From Psychroserpens mesophilus (GTDB lineage Bacteria; Bacteroidota; Bacteroidia; Flavobacteriales; Flavobacteriaceae), in assembly GCF_000826645.1 (NCBI RefSeq), contig NZ_JXJP01000001.1, forward strand, positions 248,001 through 312,000: a stretch of 64,000 bases of DNA. Reading direction: 5' to 3'. The first letter of the stretch is position 1; each line of letters begins with the position of its first letter. Of the stretch, positions 16,226 to 26,231 are shown in pieces. The notes below the pieces were generated by a model, which was given only the letters and a program-made list of their open reading frames with translations, did no database searches and was not told the origin of the DNA. A program made the translations under genes and the position numbers.

Positions 16226-17784
16226 AATTAAATCTAAAGCATACGTTTACTAAAGAATTACCTGCAGATTCTGTTCTGGAAAATTACAGACGACAAGTAA
16301 AAGAGGCTTGTTATTCTTATGTCACTCCAAAACAAACAAAAGCGCCTGAATTGATACACGTTTCAAACGAAATGGCTCAGACTTTGGGAATCAAAGAAGC
16401 AGATTTATCTACTAAATTGTTTACAAATGTAGTTACCGGAAACGAACTTTTGCCAGGTACTAAACCCTATGCCATGTGTTATGGTGGTCATCAGTTTGGT
16501 CATTGGGCTGGTCAGCTAGGTGATGGAAGAGCGATTAATGTATTTGAAGTTGAACACGATAATAAACAATGGACAGTTCAACTAAAAGGTGCAGGAGAAA
16601 CACCTTATTCTAGAAATGCCGATGGTCTGGCTGTGTTGCGATCTTCAATACGCGAATATTTGTGTAGTGAAGCCATGTTCCATCTAGGAATACCTACAAC
16701 CAGAGCGTTGTCCTTAGCTTTGTCTGGCGATGAGGTATTAAGAGATATGCTTTACGATGGCAATCAGGCTTATGAAAAAGGTGCTATTGTTTCAAGGGTT
16801 TCGCCTTCATTTTTAAGATTTGGTAGTTATGAGATTTTTGCAGCAAGACAAGACCATAAAACCTTAAAAACTTTAGTTGATTATACCATTAAACATCATT
16901 TTTCATATTTAGGCTTACCTTCAAAGGAAACCTATATTCAATTTTTTGCTGAAGTGTCTCAACGTTCGCTGGAAATGATTTTACATTGGCAACGTGTAGG
17001 TTTTGTCCATGGTGTTATGAATACAGATAACATGTCTATTCTGGGTTTAACCATTGATTACGGACCTTATGGCTGGTTGGAAGGCTTTGATTTTAATTGG
17101 ACGCCAAATACAACAGATAGTCAGCATAAAAGATACAGGTATGGTAATCAGCCTAATATCGGACTTTGGAATTTATACCAACTTGCGAATGCTCTATATC
17201 CATTAATTGAAGAAACTCAACCTTTAGAAGACATCTTAGAAACTTATAAAACAGATTTTGAATCAAAATCTTTACAGATGATGAAGTGCAAAATAGGTTT
17301 AGAAGCAGTTGACGATAAAGACCATTTGCTGATTCAGGCTTTAGAAGATAATTTGCTGCTAACTGAAACAGATATGACCATTTTCTTTAGAAACTTAAGT
17401 AACTTTAAAAAAGGTGATTCGAAAAAAGGATTAGAAATTATAAAAGATGCGTTTTATACACCAAATGAAGTTTCTGATATGATTGCCCAGCAATGGCGAG
17501 ATTGGTTTGAACGTTACGATTTGAGATTAGAAAAAGAATCGTTATCTGATGAAGAACGACAATTAAAAATGAATGCTGTAAATCCAAAATATGTACTCCG
17601 AAATTATATGGCGCAATTAGCCATAGATGATGCAAATAAAGGAGATTACAAATTAATTGATGAGTTGTTTCATGTGCTAAAGAAACCATATGAAGAACAA
17701 CCAAAATACAACAAATGGTTCGCTAAACGTCCGGATTGGGCTAGGCATAAAGTCGGCTGTTCTATGTTGTCTTGTAGTTCGTAA
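16222..17784 (+). CDS. selO: SelO protein adenylyltransferase (AMPylase), Cys form
   Basis: SelO is a pseudokinase-fold enzyme that transfers AMP from ATP to Ser/Thr/Tyr of target proteins in oxidative-stress control. The 520-residue length is normal. Visible landmarks are YGGHQFGHWAGQLGDGRA, K122 in LKGAGETPYSR, and the metal/catalytic pair N270 (NTDNMS) and D279 (DYGPYGW), whose 9-residue spacing equals N247/D256 of E. coli SelO. The C-terminus GC-SMLSC-SS has C518 where many eukaryotic members have selenocysteine. The ATG at 16222 overlaps the glutaredoxin stop; an in-frame ATG at 16204 would run into that gene and is less likely. In E. coli a glutaredoxin is a known AMPylation target, so the gene pairing is suggestive. 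Confidence 0.96.
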   Translation: MKLNLKHTFTKELPADSVLENYRRQVKEACYSYVTPKQTKAPELIHVSNEMAQTLGIKEADLSTKLFTNVVTGNELLPGTKPYAMCYGGHQFGHWAGQLGDGRAINVFEVEHDNKQWTVQLKGAGETPYSRNADGLAVLRSSIREYLCSEAMFHLGIPTTRALSLALSGDEVLRDMLYDGNQAYEKGAIVSRVSPSFLRFGSYEIFAARQDHKTLKTLVDYTIKHHFSYLGLPSKETYIQFFAEVSQRSLEMILHWQRVGFVHGVMNTDNMSILGLTIDYGPYGWLEGFDFNWTPNTTDSQHKRYRYGNQPNIGLWNLYQLANALYPLIEETQPLEDILETYKTDFESKSLQMMKCKIGLEAVDDKDHLLIQALEDNLLLTETDMTIFFRNLSNFKKGDSKKGLEIIKDAFYTPNEVSDMIAQQWRDWFERYDLRLEKESLSDEERQLKMNAVNPKYVLRNYMAQLAIDDANKGDYKLIDELFHVLKKPYEEQPKYNKWFAKRPDWARHKVGCSMLSCSS

Positions 17785-17832
17785 ATAATTTTAAAATCAA
17801 ACCTTCTGTTAACTTTTAATAAATAGATTACT

Positions 17833-18114
17833 ATGAAAGCCATTTGGAACAATCGAGTTATAGCTGAAAGCGAGAACACAGTAATTATAGAAAACAATCA
17901 TTATTTTCCACCAGAAAGTATCAATAAAGATTTTTTTAAATCTAGTGATACGCATACGGCATGTGCATGGAAAGGTGAAGCTTCTTACTACTCGACACAA
18001 GTTGACGGGAAAGAAAATAAAGACGCAGCATGGTATTATCCTGAAGTCTCTGAGCTAGCAAAATCTATAAAAGGATATGTCGCTTTTTGGAGAGGTGTAG
18101 AAGTCGTAAAATGA
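17833..18114 (+). CDS. DUF427 domain protein
   Basis: This 93-residue protein belongs to the DUF427 family: the start MKAIWNNRVIAES, the YFPPESI segment, CAWKGEASYYS and DAAWYYPEP-like DAAWYYPEV are characteristic. It is cytoplasmic with no signal. The biochemical role is not established; the compact beta fold has a conserved Trp/Cys/Lys pocket. It starts 48 bp after selO on the same strand and precedes an OsmC-type peroxidase fusion, so it may be part of the same stress-related transcription unit. Family call is firm, function unknown. Confidence 0.88.
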   Translation: MKAIWNNRVIAESENTVIIENNHYFPPESINKDFFKSSDTHTACAWKGEASYYSTQVDGKENKDAAWYYPEVSELAKSIKGYVAFWRGVEVVK

Positions 18115-18144
18115 TAAGTAATTCTATTTCTAAACAGTTACATT

Positions 18145-19368
18145 ATGATAAACCATAAACTTCAAATAGTTAATAATAAGGGGATTAAACTTCAAGCATA
18201 TTTAGAATTACCTGCAAATCAAAAGCCAAACTATTTTGCTGTTTTTGCACATTGTTTTACATGTAGTAGCACCTTAAATGCCGTTAAAAATATTAGTCGA
18301 TCACTAACAAATCATGGTTTTGGAGTATTGCGATTTGATTTTACTGGTTTAGGAAGAAGTGAAGGAGAATTTGCTGATAGTCATTTTTCAGCAAATGTCG
18401 ATGATCTTCTAGCTGTCAATAAATTTTTGAATGATCATTATAAAGCACCATCGCTCTTAATTGGGCACTCATTGGGAGGAGCAGCTGTACTCGTGGCAGC
18501 TTCTAAATTAGACACTATCAAAGCTGTAGCCACAATTGGTGCTCCTGCAACTATTGATCACGTGAAACATTTATTTTCTCATGATATAGATCGTATTAAA
18601 GACAAAGGTAAGGTTCAGGTGAATATAGGAGGTCGACCTTTTCAGATTGATGAAGAATTTGTGTCAGATTTTGATAAAACAGATTTGCCATCTATAGTGA
18701 AACATCTTAGAAAACCACTTCTTATTTTGCATTCACCAATTGATACCATTGTAGGAATTAATAACGCAGAGCAACTGTATCATAATGCACATCATCCAAA
18801 AAGTTTTGTGTCATTAGATAATGCAGATCACCTATTATCGAAAACTCAGGATAGTCAATATGTTGGTAACGTTATTGCAGCTTGGGCTGATCGTTATTTC
18901 GAACCTGTTCAGAACATCATGTTAGATACTGATGGTGAACAATTGGTTGCACATCTTAATTTAAAAGAAAATAATTTTACAACGAACATTCAAACAGCTA
19001 AGCACAGTTTTATAGCCGATGAACCAGCATCCATTGGTGGCGACGACTTTGGTCCTTCACCTTACGATTTTCTCAGCGCAGGATTAGCAGCTTGCACAGT
19101 TATGACCTTAAAATTATATGCCGAACGGAAACAATGGGATTTGCAGGAAGTTTTTGTGTATATCACCTATTCAAAAAAGCATAGTGATGACCTCATGTTG
19201 GATGTAGAAAAACCTTCACGTATTGATTTTTTACTGAAGAAATTAGTATTTGTTGGTGATTTAGATGATGCTCAAAAGCAAAGACTCAAAACGATTGCAT
19301 CAAAATGCCCTGTTCATAAAACACTACAAACACAAACAATTATCGAAACAGAAATCATAGATATTTAG
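18145..19368 (+). CDS. Bifunctional alpha/beta hydrolase - OsmC family protein
   Basis: The N-terminal ~250 residues are an alpha/beta hydrolase with nucleophile S109 in IGHSLGG, an Asp in HSPIDTIVG and a His in DNADHLL. The C-terminal ~135 residues are an OsmC/Ohr-type domain with the two redox cysteines C317 (AACTVM) and C388 (KCPVHK). OsmC proteins reduce organic hydroperoxides through a Cys pair; the hydrolase might release acyl or lipid hydroperoxide substrates, but this is inference. The fusion is a recurrent architecture in Bacteroidota and Proteobacteria. Being cytoplasmic and downstream of msrAB-selO, it fits an oxidative-damage function. The following ~80 bp is AT-rich with no gene. 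Confidence 0.93.
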   Translation: MINHKLQIVNNKGIKLQAYLELPANQKPNYFAVFAHCFTCSSTLNAVKNISRSLTNHGFGVLRFDFTGLGRSEGEFADSHFSANVDDLLAVNKFLNDHYKAPSLLIGHSLGGAAVLVAASKLDTIKAVATIGAPATIDHVKHLFSHDIDRIKDKGKVQVNIGGRPFQIDEEFVSDFDKTDLPSIVKHLRKPLLILHSPIDTIVGINNAEQLYHNAHHPKSFVSLDNADHLLSKTQDSQYVGNVIAAWADRYFEPVQNIMLDTDGEQLVAHLNLKENNFTTNIQTAKHSFIADEPASIGGDDFGPSPYDFLSAGLAACTVMTLKLYAERKQWDLQEVFVYITYSKKHSDDLMLDVEKPSRIDFLLKKLVFVGDLDDAQKQRLKTIASKCPVHKTLQTQTIIETEIIDI

Positions 19369-19448
19369 TTTTAGAATTAAAATCTTTAGCTTTAGAACTA
19401 ACAATAAATGTTTAGTTTTCGGTTATTGCAATACTTATAAATAAAAAT

Positions 19449-22400
19449 ATGAAGAAACCTTACAGGATAATTTTACTACTAATTGCAATTGTATGCTTAA
19501 ATGCTTGTGCATCTTATAAGTCGCAATACAGAAATGATGATGATAAAATTGCAACACTCCCTAGTAAAGAGGTCGATAAAACATTTTATCTAATTGGTGA
19601 TGCAGGAAAATCGCCTAAAGATGGTATGTCTAAAGCATTGACTGCATTTAATAATCATATAAAGAACAAAAAAACGAAAGGTGATTATACCCTTTTTTTA
19701 GGAGATAATATTTATCCCAACGGACTCCCAAAAGAAGGAGAAAAAGGTAGGGCAGCGGCAGAGAATGCTTTGAACGGACAAATTATGTCTGTAAAAGGAT
19801 TTGACGGAGAAGTGGTCTTTATTCCTGGGAATCACGATTGGTATGCTAACGGACTTAAGGGTCTTAAACGACAAGAGAAATACATTGAGGATGCCTTAGG
19901 GAAGAATACATTTCAACCTGAAAACGGTTGCCCAATTGAAGATATTGATGTTGGTGATTCTATCAAACTTATTATTATAGATACACAGTGGTATCTGGAA
20001 AACTGGAACGATAATCCAACCATTAATGATGAATGTGAAATTAAGACCAGAGACCGTTTCTTTGAAGAATTAGAAGGCGAGCTAAAAAAGGCTCAAAATA
20101 AAACGATCGTGCTTGCAATGCACCATCCAATGTACACTAATGGTGTGCATGGAGGTTATTATGCTGCTGAAAAACATTTGTATCCTACTCAAAGTAAAAT
20201 CCCAGTTCCTGTTTTTGCATCTCTCATATCTCAAATTAGAACACAAGGTGGTGTGTCTATTCAAGACAGATATAATGAACGTTATAATGATTTAATGAAA
20301 CGGCTAGAAACCTTAACATACGATGTTCAAAACCTTATATTTGTTTCTGGTCATGAGCATACACTTCAATATATAGAAAGCGAAAAAGTTAAGCAAATTG
20401 TGTCCGGCTCTGGAGCAAAAGAATCTGCAGCTCAATTGAGTAATAACGGACTGTTTTCTTACGGAAAACAAGGTTTTGCTGAATTAACAATTTATAAAGA
20501 CGGCAGTAGTTGGGTAACAATTTATGGTGAGGAAAACGGACAGGCTAAACGCCTTTTTGTCAAACAAATCTATGAACCCACAAAGGACTATGATGTTTCA
20601 AATTTACCGGATAGTTTTCCGCAAGAAATTCAAGCATCTGTTTATACAAAAGAAGAAACCGATAAAACTGGATTTTTCGAATCTGTTTGGGGAGACCACT
20701 ATCGCGATGTTTATAGCACAAAAATAACAGCCAAAGTTGCAACCTTAGATACGCTTTATGGTGGTCTGGAGGTCGTAAGAGCAGGAGGAGGTCACCAAAC
20801 AAGATCACTAAGATTGAAAACTAAAGATGGTCGTGAGCTCAATATGAGAGCCCTTAGAAAAAGTGCAACACAATACTTACAAACAGTTTTATTTAAAGAC
20901 ACCTATATTCAAGATGAGTTTGAAAAAACAGCAATTGAAGGCTTGATTCAGGATTTTTATACTGCAGCACATCCCTATGCATTTACCGTTGTTCCAGATT
21001 TGTCTGATGCAGCAGAAATATATCATACCAATCCTAAAATATTCTTTATTCCAAAGCATAAGCACCTAGGAAAATATAACAATGACTATGGTGGTGAATT
21101 GTACATGATAGAAGAACGACCAGAAGAGAACTATGTTGATGAACGTAATTTTGGTTTTGCAGACGATATAGAAAGCACTCATGACATTATTGAAAAGATT
21201 CGTGAAGATGAGAAGTATAAAATTGATGAGAATGCCTACGTAAGAGCACGATTATTTGATATGCTTATTGGAGATTGGGACAGACACCAAGATCAATGGC
21301 GATGGGCTCAGTTTGATCAGGAAAATGGTGATAAATGGTTTCGACCAATTCCGAGAGATCGAGATCAGGTATTTTCAAATTTTGATGGCGCTTTGTTGGA
21401 TGTTATGCGAATCATTTCAGGATCTACAAAACAATTGCAGGTCTATGATGAAGAGCTAAAGGATATCGAGTGGATGAACGCCGCAGGAGTAAAATTAGAT
21501 CGTGTAATGGTGCAGCAATCTACCAAGGAAAAATGGTTAGAACACGCCCAGTTTCTGCAAGAAAATATCACTGATGAGGTTATAGAAAAAGCCTTTTCGA
21601 AAGTCCCAAAAGAAGCTCAGGACGACACCTTAAACGAGATAAAAGAAAAACTCAAAGGACGACGAGGGAACTTGGTAGATATAGCAACTAGATATTATGA
21701 ATTTTTGAACGAATTAGTGATTTTAACAGGTACCGATAAAGACGATTATATCGAAGTTATAAGACTTGGAGATAACGAAACTCGAGTTAAGATATCAAGA
21801 ATTATAGATGGTGAAAAAGGTGAGGTCATTGTTGATAAAATATTCAACAAATCGGTCACTAAAGAACTTTGGATTTATGGTTTAGATGATAAAGATGTTT
21901 TTGAAGTTACTGGTAAAGCTAATAATCTCATTTTTACTAGATTGATTGGAGGCCAAGAAAATGATACTTACATAATCAAATCTGGAAGACGCGTAAAGGT
22001 TTATGATCATGAGAGTAAGCCTAATACTATAAAAGAAAATAAAGGCGGAACGATTAGATTGACTGATGTTTATAAACTCAATTTATTCGATTTTCAAAAA
22101 CATATTGTTAACACCAGCGTGATTACTCCTGCAATTGCATTTAATCCAGATGATGGCATTTCTCTAGGCCTGCAATTTGTAAAAACTAAAAATGGTTTCC
22201 AGAGAAACCCATATTCTCAACAACATCGCTTTAGAGGTGGTTATTTCTTTGCTACAAGTGGCTTTTCACTTATTTATGACGGCGAGTTTGCTAATATCAT
22301 GAACGATTGGAATTTGCATGTCGGAGGACAATTTACCTCTGAAAATTTCACTAATAACTTTTTTGGCTACGGAAATGAAACAGTAAATAATGATGATGAG

Positions 22401-23156
22401 TTAGATTTGGATTACAATCGTGTTAAAACCAGTATTTACATGGCAAAAGCTGGTATTTTGAAAAAAGGAAACTTTGGTAGTGATTATGGATTCAGAGCAA
22501 TTTTTGAAGCTATTGAAATTGACAATACTCCAAACCGATTCATTACTGAACTAGTACCTTCGTCTTTTAATGAATTTTATGAAAGACGTCTTTTTGGAGC
22601 TCTTGAAGCTGAATATAAATATGAAAGTTTTGACAATAAATTAAATCCTACACGCGGAATGACATTCCTCATAAATGTTGGTGGTAAAACTGAATTTAAA
22701 GACACAAAAAACACTTATGGATATCTCAATTCTGATTTAGGATTTTATAATGCCTTAACCCGAAACCGGAAGCTTGTCTTAAAGACAGATGCCAGAGCTC
22801 AAGTGAGAGTTGGAGACGATTTAATTTTTTATCAAGCCGCAAATATTGGTGGTCGAAATGGATTGAGAGGATTTAGAACCGAACGTTTTACAGGGAAAAA
22901 TTCAGTAGTTGGTAGTGCAGATTTAAGATATAGTTTCAACTCTTTTAAGACGAGGACATTACCATTGCAAATTGGCGTATTTGGCGGATTTGATGTGGGT
23001 AGAGTTTGGCTTAAAGGTGATTTTTCTGATAAATGGCATAACGATTACGGAGGAGGACTCTGGATTACAGCTGCTGAAAGTTTATCCGGAACATTCAACC
23101 TTTTTAATAGTGTAGAAGGCTTACGTTTTTCATTCGGTTTTGGTCTGAACTTTTAG
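19449..23156 (+). CDS. Lipoprotein-signal metallophosphoesterase with kinase-like middle and Omp85-like beta-barrel C-terminus
   Basis: This 1235-residue protein starts with a lipoprotein-type signal (LNACAS). Residues ~45-330 are a calcineurin-like metallophosphoesterase: GDAGKS, G85-D-N-IYP, G127-N-H-D-W, HHPMYTNG and G301-HEH. The middle (~400-800) contains FDMLIGDWDRHQDQW (D611-R-H613) and PIPRDRDQ (D637/D639), which resembles the catalytic DRH...D arrangement of PI3/4K-, HipA- and CotH-like atypical kinases. From ~residue 885 to the end is a surface-antigen/BamA-type outer-membrane barrel (GGRNGLRGFRTERFTG, terminal FSFGFGLNF ending in Phe). The phosphatase and kinase-like parts would face the periplasm. 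The next gene starts 7 bp later. Function unknown; phosphatase and barrel calls are good, the kinase likeness is my inference. Confidence 0.85.
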   Translation: MKKPYRIILLLIAIVCLNACASYKSQYRNDDDKIATLPSKEVDKTFYLIGDAGKSPKDGMSKALTAFNNHIKNKKTKGDYTLFLGDNIYPNGLPKEGEKGRAAAENALNGQIMSVKGFDGEVVFIPGNHDWYANGLKGLKRQEKYIEDALGKNTFQPENGCPIEDIDVGDSIKLIIIDTQWYLENWNDNPTINDECEIKTRDRFFEELEGELKKAQNKTIVLAMHHPMYTNGVHGGYYAAEKHLYPTQSKIPVPVFASLISQIRTQGGVSIQDRYNERYNDLMKRLETLTYDVQNLIFVSGHEHTLQYIESEKVKQIVSGSGAKESAAQLSNNGLFSYGKQGFAELTIYKDGSSWVTIYGEENGQAKRLFVKQIYEPTKDYDVSNLPDSFPQEIQASVYTKEETDKTGFFESVWGDHYRDVYSTKITAKVATLDTLYGGLEVVRAGGGHQTRSLRLKTKDGRELNMRALRKSATQYLQTVLFKDTYIQDEFEKTAIEGLIQDFYTAAHPYAFTVVPDLSDAAEIYHTNPKIFFIPKHKHLGKYNNDYGGELYMIEERPEENYVDERNFGFADDIESTHDIIEKIREDEKYKIDENAYVRARLFDMLIGDWDRHQDQWRWAQFDQENGDKWFRPIPRDRDQVFSNFDGALLDVMRIISGSTKQLQVYDEELKDIEWMNAAGVKLDRVMVQQSTKEKWLEHAQFLQENITDEVIEKAFSKVPKEAQDDTLNEIKEKLKGRRGNLVDIATRYYEFLNELVILTGTDKDDYIEVIRLGDNETRVKISRIIDGEKGEVIVDKIFNKSVTKELWIYGLDDKDVFEVTGKANNLIFTRLIGGQENDTYIIKSGRRVKVYDHESKPNTIKENKGGTIRLTDVYKLNLFDFQKHIVNTSVITPAIAFNPDDGISLGLQFVKTKNGFQRNPYSQQHRFRGGYFFATSGFSLIYDGEFANIMNDWNLHVGGQFTSENFTNNFFGYGNETVNNDDELDLDYNRVKTSIYMAKAGILKKGNFGSDYGFRAIFEAIEIDNTPNRFITELVPSSFNEFYERRLFGALEAEYKYESFDNKLNPTRGMTFLINVGGKTEFKDTKNTYGYLNSDLGFYNALTRNRKLVLKTDARAQVRVGDDLIFYQAANIGGRNGLRGFRTERFTGKNSVVGSADLRYSFNSFKTRTLPLQIGVFGGFDVGRVWLKGDFSDKWHNDYGGGLWITAAESLSGTFNLFNSVEGLRFSFGFGLNF

Positions 23157-23162
23157 AATATC

Positions 23163-24446
23163 ATGAAACAATATGTCAGTAATACCATTAAGTACATTCT
23201 AAAACTAGAGAGCAAAATTGCATTTTACCCATCTCTGTTAAGTCTTAGCGGACTGCTTTTTGCGCTATTAATGTATTATTTTGAAAGTAAAGGTGTATCG
23301 ACTTATCTATTAGAACACGCTCCTGTTCTAGTGGTTAATGATACTGAAACCGCAAGGAGTTTATTAACTACTTTCATTGCTGGTTTGATATCAATCATGG
23401 TGTTTAGTTTTTCGCTTGTTATGATTTTGCTCAATCAGGCGTCTAGCAATTTCTCTCCGAGAGTGCTTCCAGGATTGATTTCTAATAGAAGACATCAAAT
23501 TATTCTTGGAATTTACAATTCAACATTATTATACTGTATTTTCACTTTGGTATCTATTGAGCCCAATGGCAATGAATATCAGTTGCCAGGGTTTTCAGTT
23601 TTACTCGCAATCGTATTAATGACATTGTGTTTGGGTGCTTTTATTTATTTTATTCATTCAATATCTCAGGAAATCCAGGTCAATAATATCATGGATCGTA
23701 TATTCAACACTGCCAAGTTGCGGTTAAATAAGCTTATCGATTCTGAAAACACTAATATTAACGAGTTTCCAGATACGTCCAATTGGAAAACCATTCGCTC
23801 AAATAATTCTGGGTATTTTCAGGATATCAGTATCAAAGCACTAACCATTATTACGGAAAGAGAGCAGATGAAATTAGAAATATTACCCCTTAAAGGCTCT
23901 TATGTGTTAAAAGAATTGCCCATTTTAAAAGTGAATCAGGATTTGGATGATAACGTTTTAAATGAAATTCTGTCATCATTATTGTTTTCAAAAAGCGAAT
24001 TAATTGAAGACAATTATGTACTAGCTTTTAAACAGATAACTGAAATCGCTGTGAAGGCGATGTCACCTGGAATTAATGATCCAGGAACTGCCTTAAATGC
24101 TATTGATTATCTCACTGAATTGTTTGCACTAAGACTACAAAAGAGTAATACAAGTATCATTTGTGACGAGAATTCTTCTCCAATCTTAAAAGTTAGTACA
24201 GTCGATTTTAAAGATTTGTTATTTCAGGTGATGGCAGCATTGAGGACCTATTGTAAACATGATATTGTCATTGTACAAAAGCTATTTTTTATGCTGAATT
24301 ACCTTTATAAAAGTGAGACTATGGCATTGGAGATATATAAGGATGCTATCAAACAAGAACTTGAAAATTTGTATGAGGATGCCTTAGAGAACATTAAAAC
24401 TGATGCCGATGTAAAAGCAATTAAATTTTTGCATCCAACTATTTAA
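23163..24446 (+). CDS. DUF2254 family membrane protein
   Basis: This 427-residue inner-membrane protein matches the DUF2254 pattern: four hydrophobic segments in the first ~170 residues (about 22-45, 68-95, 118-135, 142-168), with the conserved RSLLTTFIAGLISIMVFSFS and SSNFSPRVL blocks, then a cytoplasmic C-terminal domain with SPGINDPGTA, also a hallmark. The biochemical function of the family is not established. It begins 7 bp after the phosphatase-barrel gene and is probably co-transcribed; its end overlaps the convergent lipoprotein gene by 8 bp. Identification by motif is confident. Confidence 0.9.
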   Translation: MKQYVSNTIKYILKLESKIAFYPSLLSLSGLLFALLMYYFESKGVSTYLLEHAPVLVVNDTETARSLLTTFIAGLISIMVFSFSLVMILLNQASSNFSPRVLPGLISNRRHQIILGIYNSTLLYCIFTLVSIEPNGNEYQLPGFSVLLAIVLMTLCLGAFIYFIHSISQEIQVNNIMDRIFNTAKLRLNKLIDSENTNINEFPDTSNWKTIRSNNSGYFQDISIKALTIITEREQMKLEILPLKGSYVLKELPILKVNQDLDDNVLNEILSSLLFSKSELIEDNYVLAFKQITEIAVKAMSPGINDPGTALNAIDYLTELFALRLQKSNTSIICDENSSPILKVSTVDFKDLLFQVMAALRTYCKHDIVIVQKLFFMLNYLYKSETMALEIYKDAIKQELENLYEDALENIKTDADVKAIKFLHPTI

Positions 24447-25245
24447 TGTTAAAACGATAAATATATCCTCCGTCATATTTATTTCGTTCATCGGTTATTA
24501 AAACCTCATTGTTGCTGATGAGATAAATTCCTTCTTTTTGAGTATCATGTTCAAAAGTGAAATCTTCTAAAGTTCCACTAAAAAAGTCGTCAGCAGAATA
24601 TTTGGTTAATTTCCAAAGTTTATCATGATTAAGTAACACGACCGTAGTTCCATCATCACTAATATCTGCGGAAGTTACTTTAACATGTTTACCCTTCAGT
24701 TTTACTTTCGAAATATAACTCGCGACGTGATGTCCTGGTTTGTTAGGTATTCTAATTAGCTCACAAGTTTTATGATCTTTACTAAAAAGATAAAACATAC
24801 CATTATGTAAAAAAAACGATTCAAAATCTTCTGAATCCATTTTTTTAGGAAGCGTGAAGTTAATTTGTTCTGCTTCAACAGAGGAGGATGCCTTGTCAGG
24901 TTGAAGTACCTTGTAAATAGTAAATTGAGTTCGTTTTTTACTGTTGTTTCCAAAATCGCCAATATAAATGTTACCATCAGCATCAGACGTTAAATCCTCC
25001 CAGTCTGTATTTTCTGCATTATTTACGATTATATCTTTTACGATTTGCCCTTTCAGATTTAATCCGTATAAATGATTGTTATTTCCAGCATCTTGAATAA
25101 CCCATAACACATCTGAATGGCTTGTTTTTTCTATGGCTGAAATTTCATTTAAGCTCGATGATATGTCTGCCAAAGCATCAAGTTTGCCCGTTTTACAAGA
25201 AATAAAAAAAAGTCCAAAACAAAGAAATTTTAAATACGCTTTCAT
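24439..25245 (-). CDS. Lipoprotein with beta-propeller-like repeats, function unknown
   Basis: This 268-residue protein has a lipoprotein signal (FFISC, Cys about residue 17). The rest is made of beta-rich blades of the SdiA-regulated/YjiK style: EISAIEKTSHSDVLWVIQDAGN, DWEDLTSDADGNIYIGDFGNN, and KEGIYLISNNEVLITDERN. The DWEDL...GNIYIGDFGNN segment resembles calcium- or ligand-binding loops of secreted propellers. It is likely anchored in the outer membrane. Transcription is convergent with DUF2254 and divergent from tesB. No enzymatic motif was recognised. Confidence 0.78.
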   Translation of the reverse strand: MKAYLKFLCFGLFFISCKTGKLDALADISSSLNEISAIEKTSHSDVLWVIQDAGNNNHLYGLNLKGQIVKDIIVNNAENTDWEDLTSDADGNIYIGDFGNNSKKRTQFTIYKVLQPDKASSSVEAEQINFTLPKKMDSEDFESFFLHNGMFYLFSKDHKTCELIRIPNKPGHHVASYISKVKLKGKHVKVTSADISDDGTTVVLLNHDKLWKLTKYSADDFFSGTLEDFTFEHDTQKEGIYLISNNEVLITDERNKYDGGYIYRFNIK

Positions 25246-25343
25246 AAATCGAAATATAGGAATGCTACCGTAAAACTAAAAGTTAAAAATCTTAAACTAA
25301 TTATAAAGTTTAAATTAGCAGTCTATTAGAATGTACATTTTTT

Positions 25344-25351
25344 TAGCTTTG
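25344..25351 (+). promoter_or_regulatory. -7 promoter box (TAGCTTTG) for tesB operon
   Basis: TAGCTTTG matches TAnnTTTG and lies 19 bases before the ATG at 25371, leaving a short leader of roughly 12 bases. No good TTG -33 element is visible. It would drive tesB, the glycerophosphodiesterase, the flavoprotein and the DUF1697 gene, which are nearly gapless. Confidence 0.55.
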
Positions 25352-25370
25352 AAAAAATAAGTTTTTCTTT

Positions 25371-26231
25371 ATGAACTCAGCCAGTGATTTATTACAATTA
25401 ATTCAGTTAACTCAAATTGAAGACACAAAATTCCAAGGATTCAGTATAACAGTAGGCAGTCCGAATGTCTTTGGCGGACAAGTACTAGCTCAGGCTATAA
25501 ATGCTGCAACCCGAACAATTACAAATGGAAGAATTTTACACTCTTTACATTCATATTTCTTAGAACCCGGTCACTTAGAAATTCCTATAATATATGACGT
25601 GAGCATTATTAGAGATGGTGGGAGTTTTTCAGTACGTCGTGTTACAGCCCAACAAAATGAAAAAATTATATTCATTTTATCTGCATCCTTTCACAAGCAG
25701 GAAGATGGTTATGAGCATCAGATTGAGATGAAGTCTAATATCAAATTACCTGACGAATTGATGAGTTGGACAGACTTATTAGAAACATATCGCGATGTGC
25801 TTCCGAGTAGAATAAAAGGTTTTTTTGAAATTGAGCGTCCAATCGAATTCAAACCTACTCAAATAGCAAATCCTTTAAATAAAAAAGATTTGCCACCTTT
25901 TACTGATGTTTGGGTTAAATTAAAAGGCGATGTGTCCAGCTTAAGTAGAAGTGATAAACAACAAATATTAACCTATATTTCAGATTATAATATATTAACT
26001 TCAGCAATGAATAGGCATGCGAGTAAAGCCAACTGGAATAATACGCAGACAGCGAGTTTAGATCATTCCATGTGGTTTTTTAGAGATTTTGATTATAACG
26101 ATTGGTTATTATATTCTATCGAATCTCCAAACACGTCCAATGCCAGAGGTTTTGCAAAAGGAAATTTATTTACCAGAGAAGGTGTTTTAATCGCTTCTGT
26201 TGCTCAGGAAGGCTTAATGCGTCCTAAATAA
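25371..26231 (+). CDS. tesB: Acyl-CoA thioesterase II
   Basis: TesB hydrolyses acyl-CoA to free acid and CoA. The protein is a double hot-dog of 286 residues, the normal length; the first half has FGGQVLAQA and LHSYFLEPG, the second half has the catalytic-Asp segment TASLDHSMWFF (D231) and the late GLMR. It is cytoplasmic. Its stop and the ATG of the next gene overlap by one base (TAATG), so they are translationally coupled. The physiological acyl substrate is unknown. Confidence 0.95.
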   Translation: MNSASDLLQLIQLTQIEDTKFQGFSITVGSPNVFGGQVLAQAINAATRTITNGRILHSLHSYFLEPGHLEIPIIYDVSIIRDGGSFSVRRVTAQQNEKIIFILSASFHKQEDGYEHQIEMKSNIKLPDELMSWTDLLETYRDVLPSRIKGFFEIERPIEFKPTQIANPLNKKDLPPFTDVWVKLKGDVSSLSRSDKQQILTYISDYNILTSAMNRHASKANWNNTQTASLDHSMWFFRDFDYNDWLLYSIESPNTSNARGFAKGNLFTREGVLIASVAQEGLMRPK

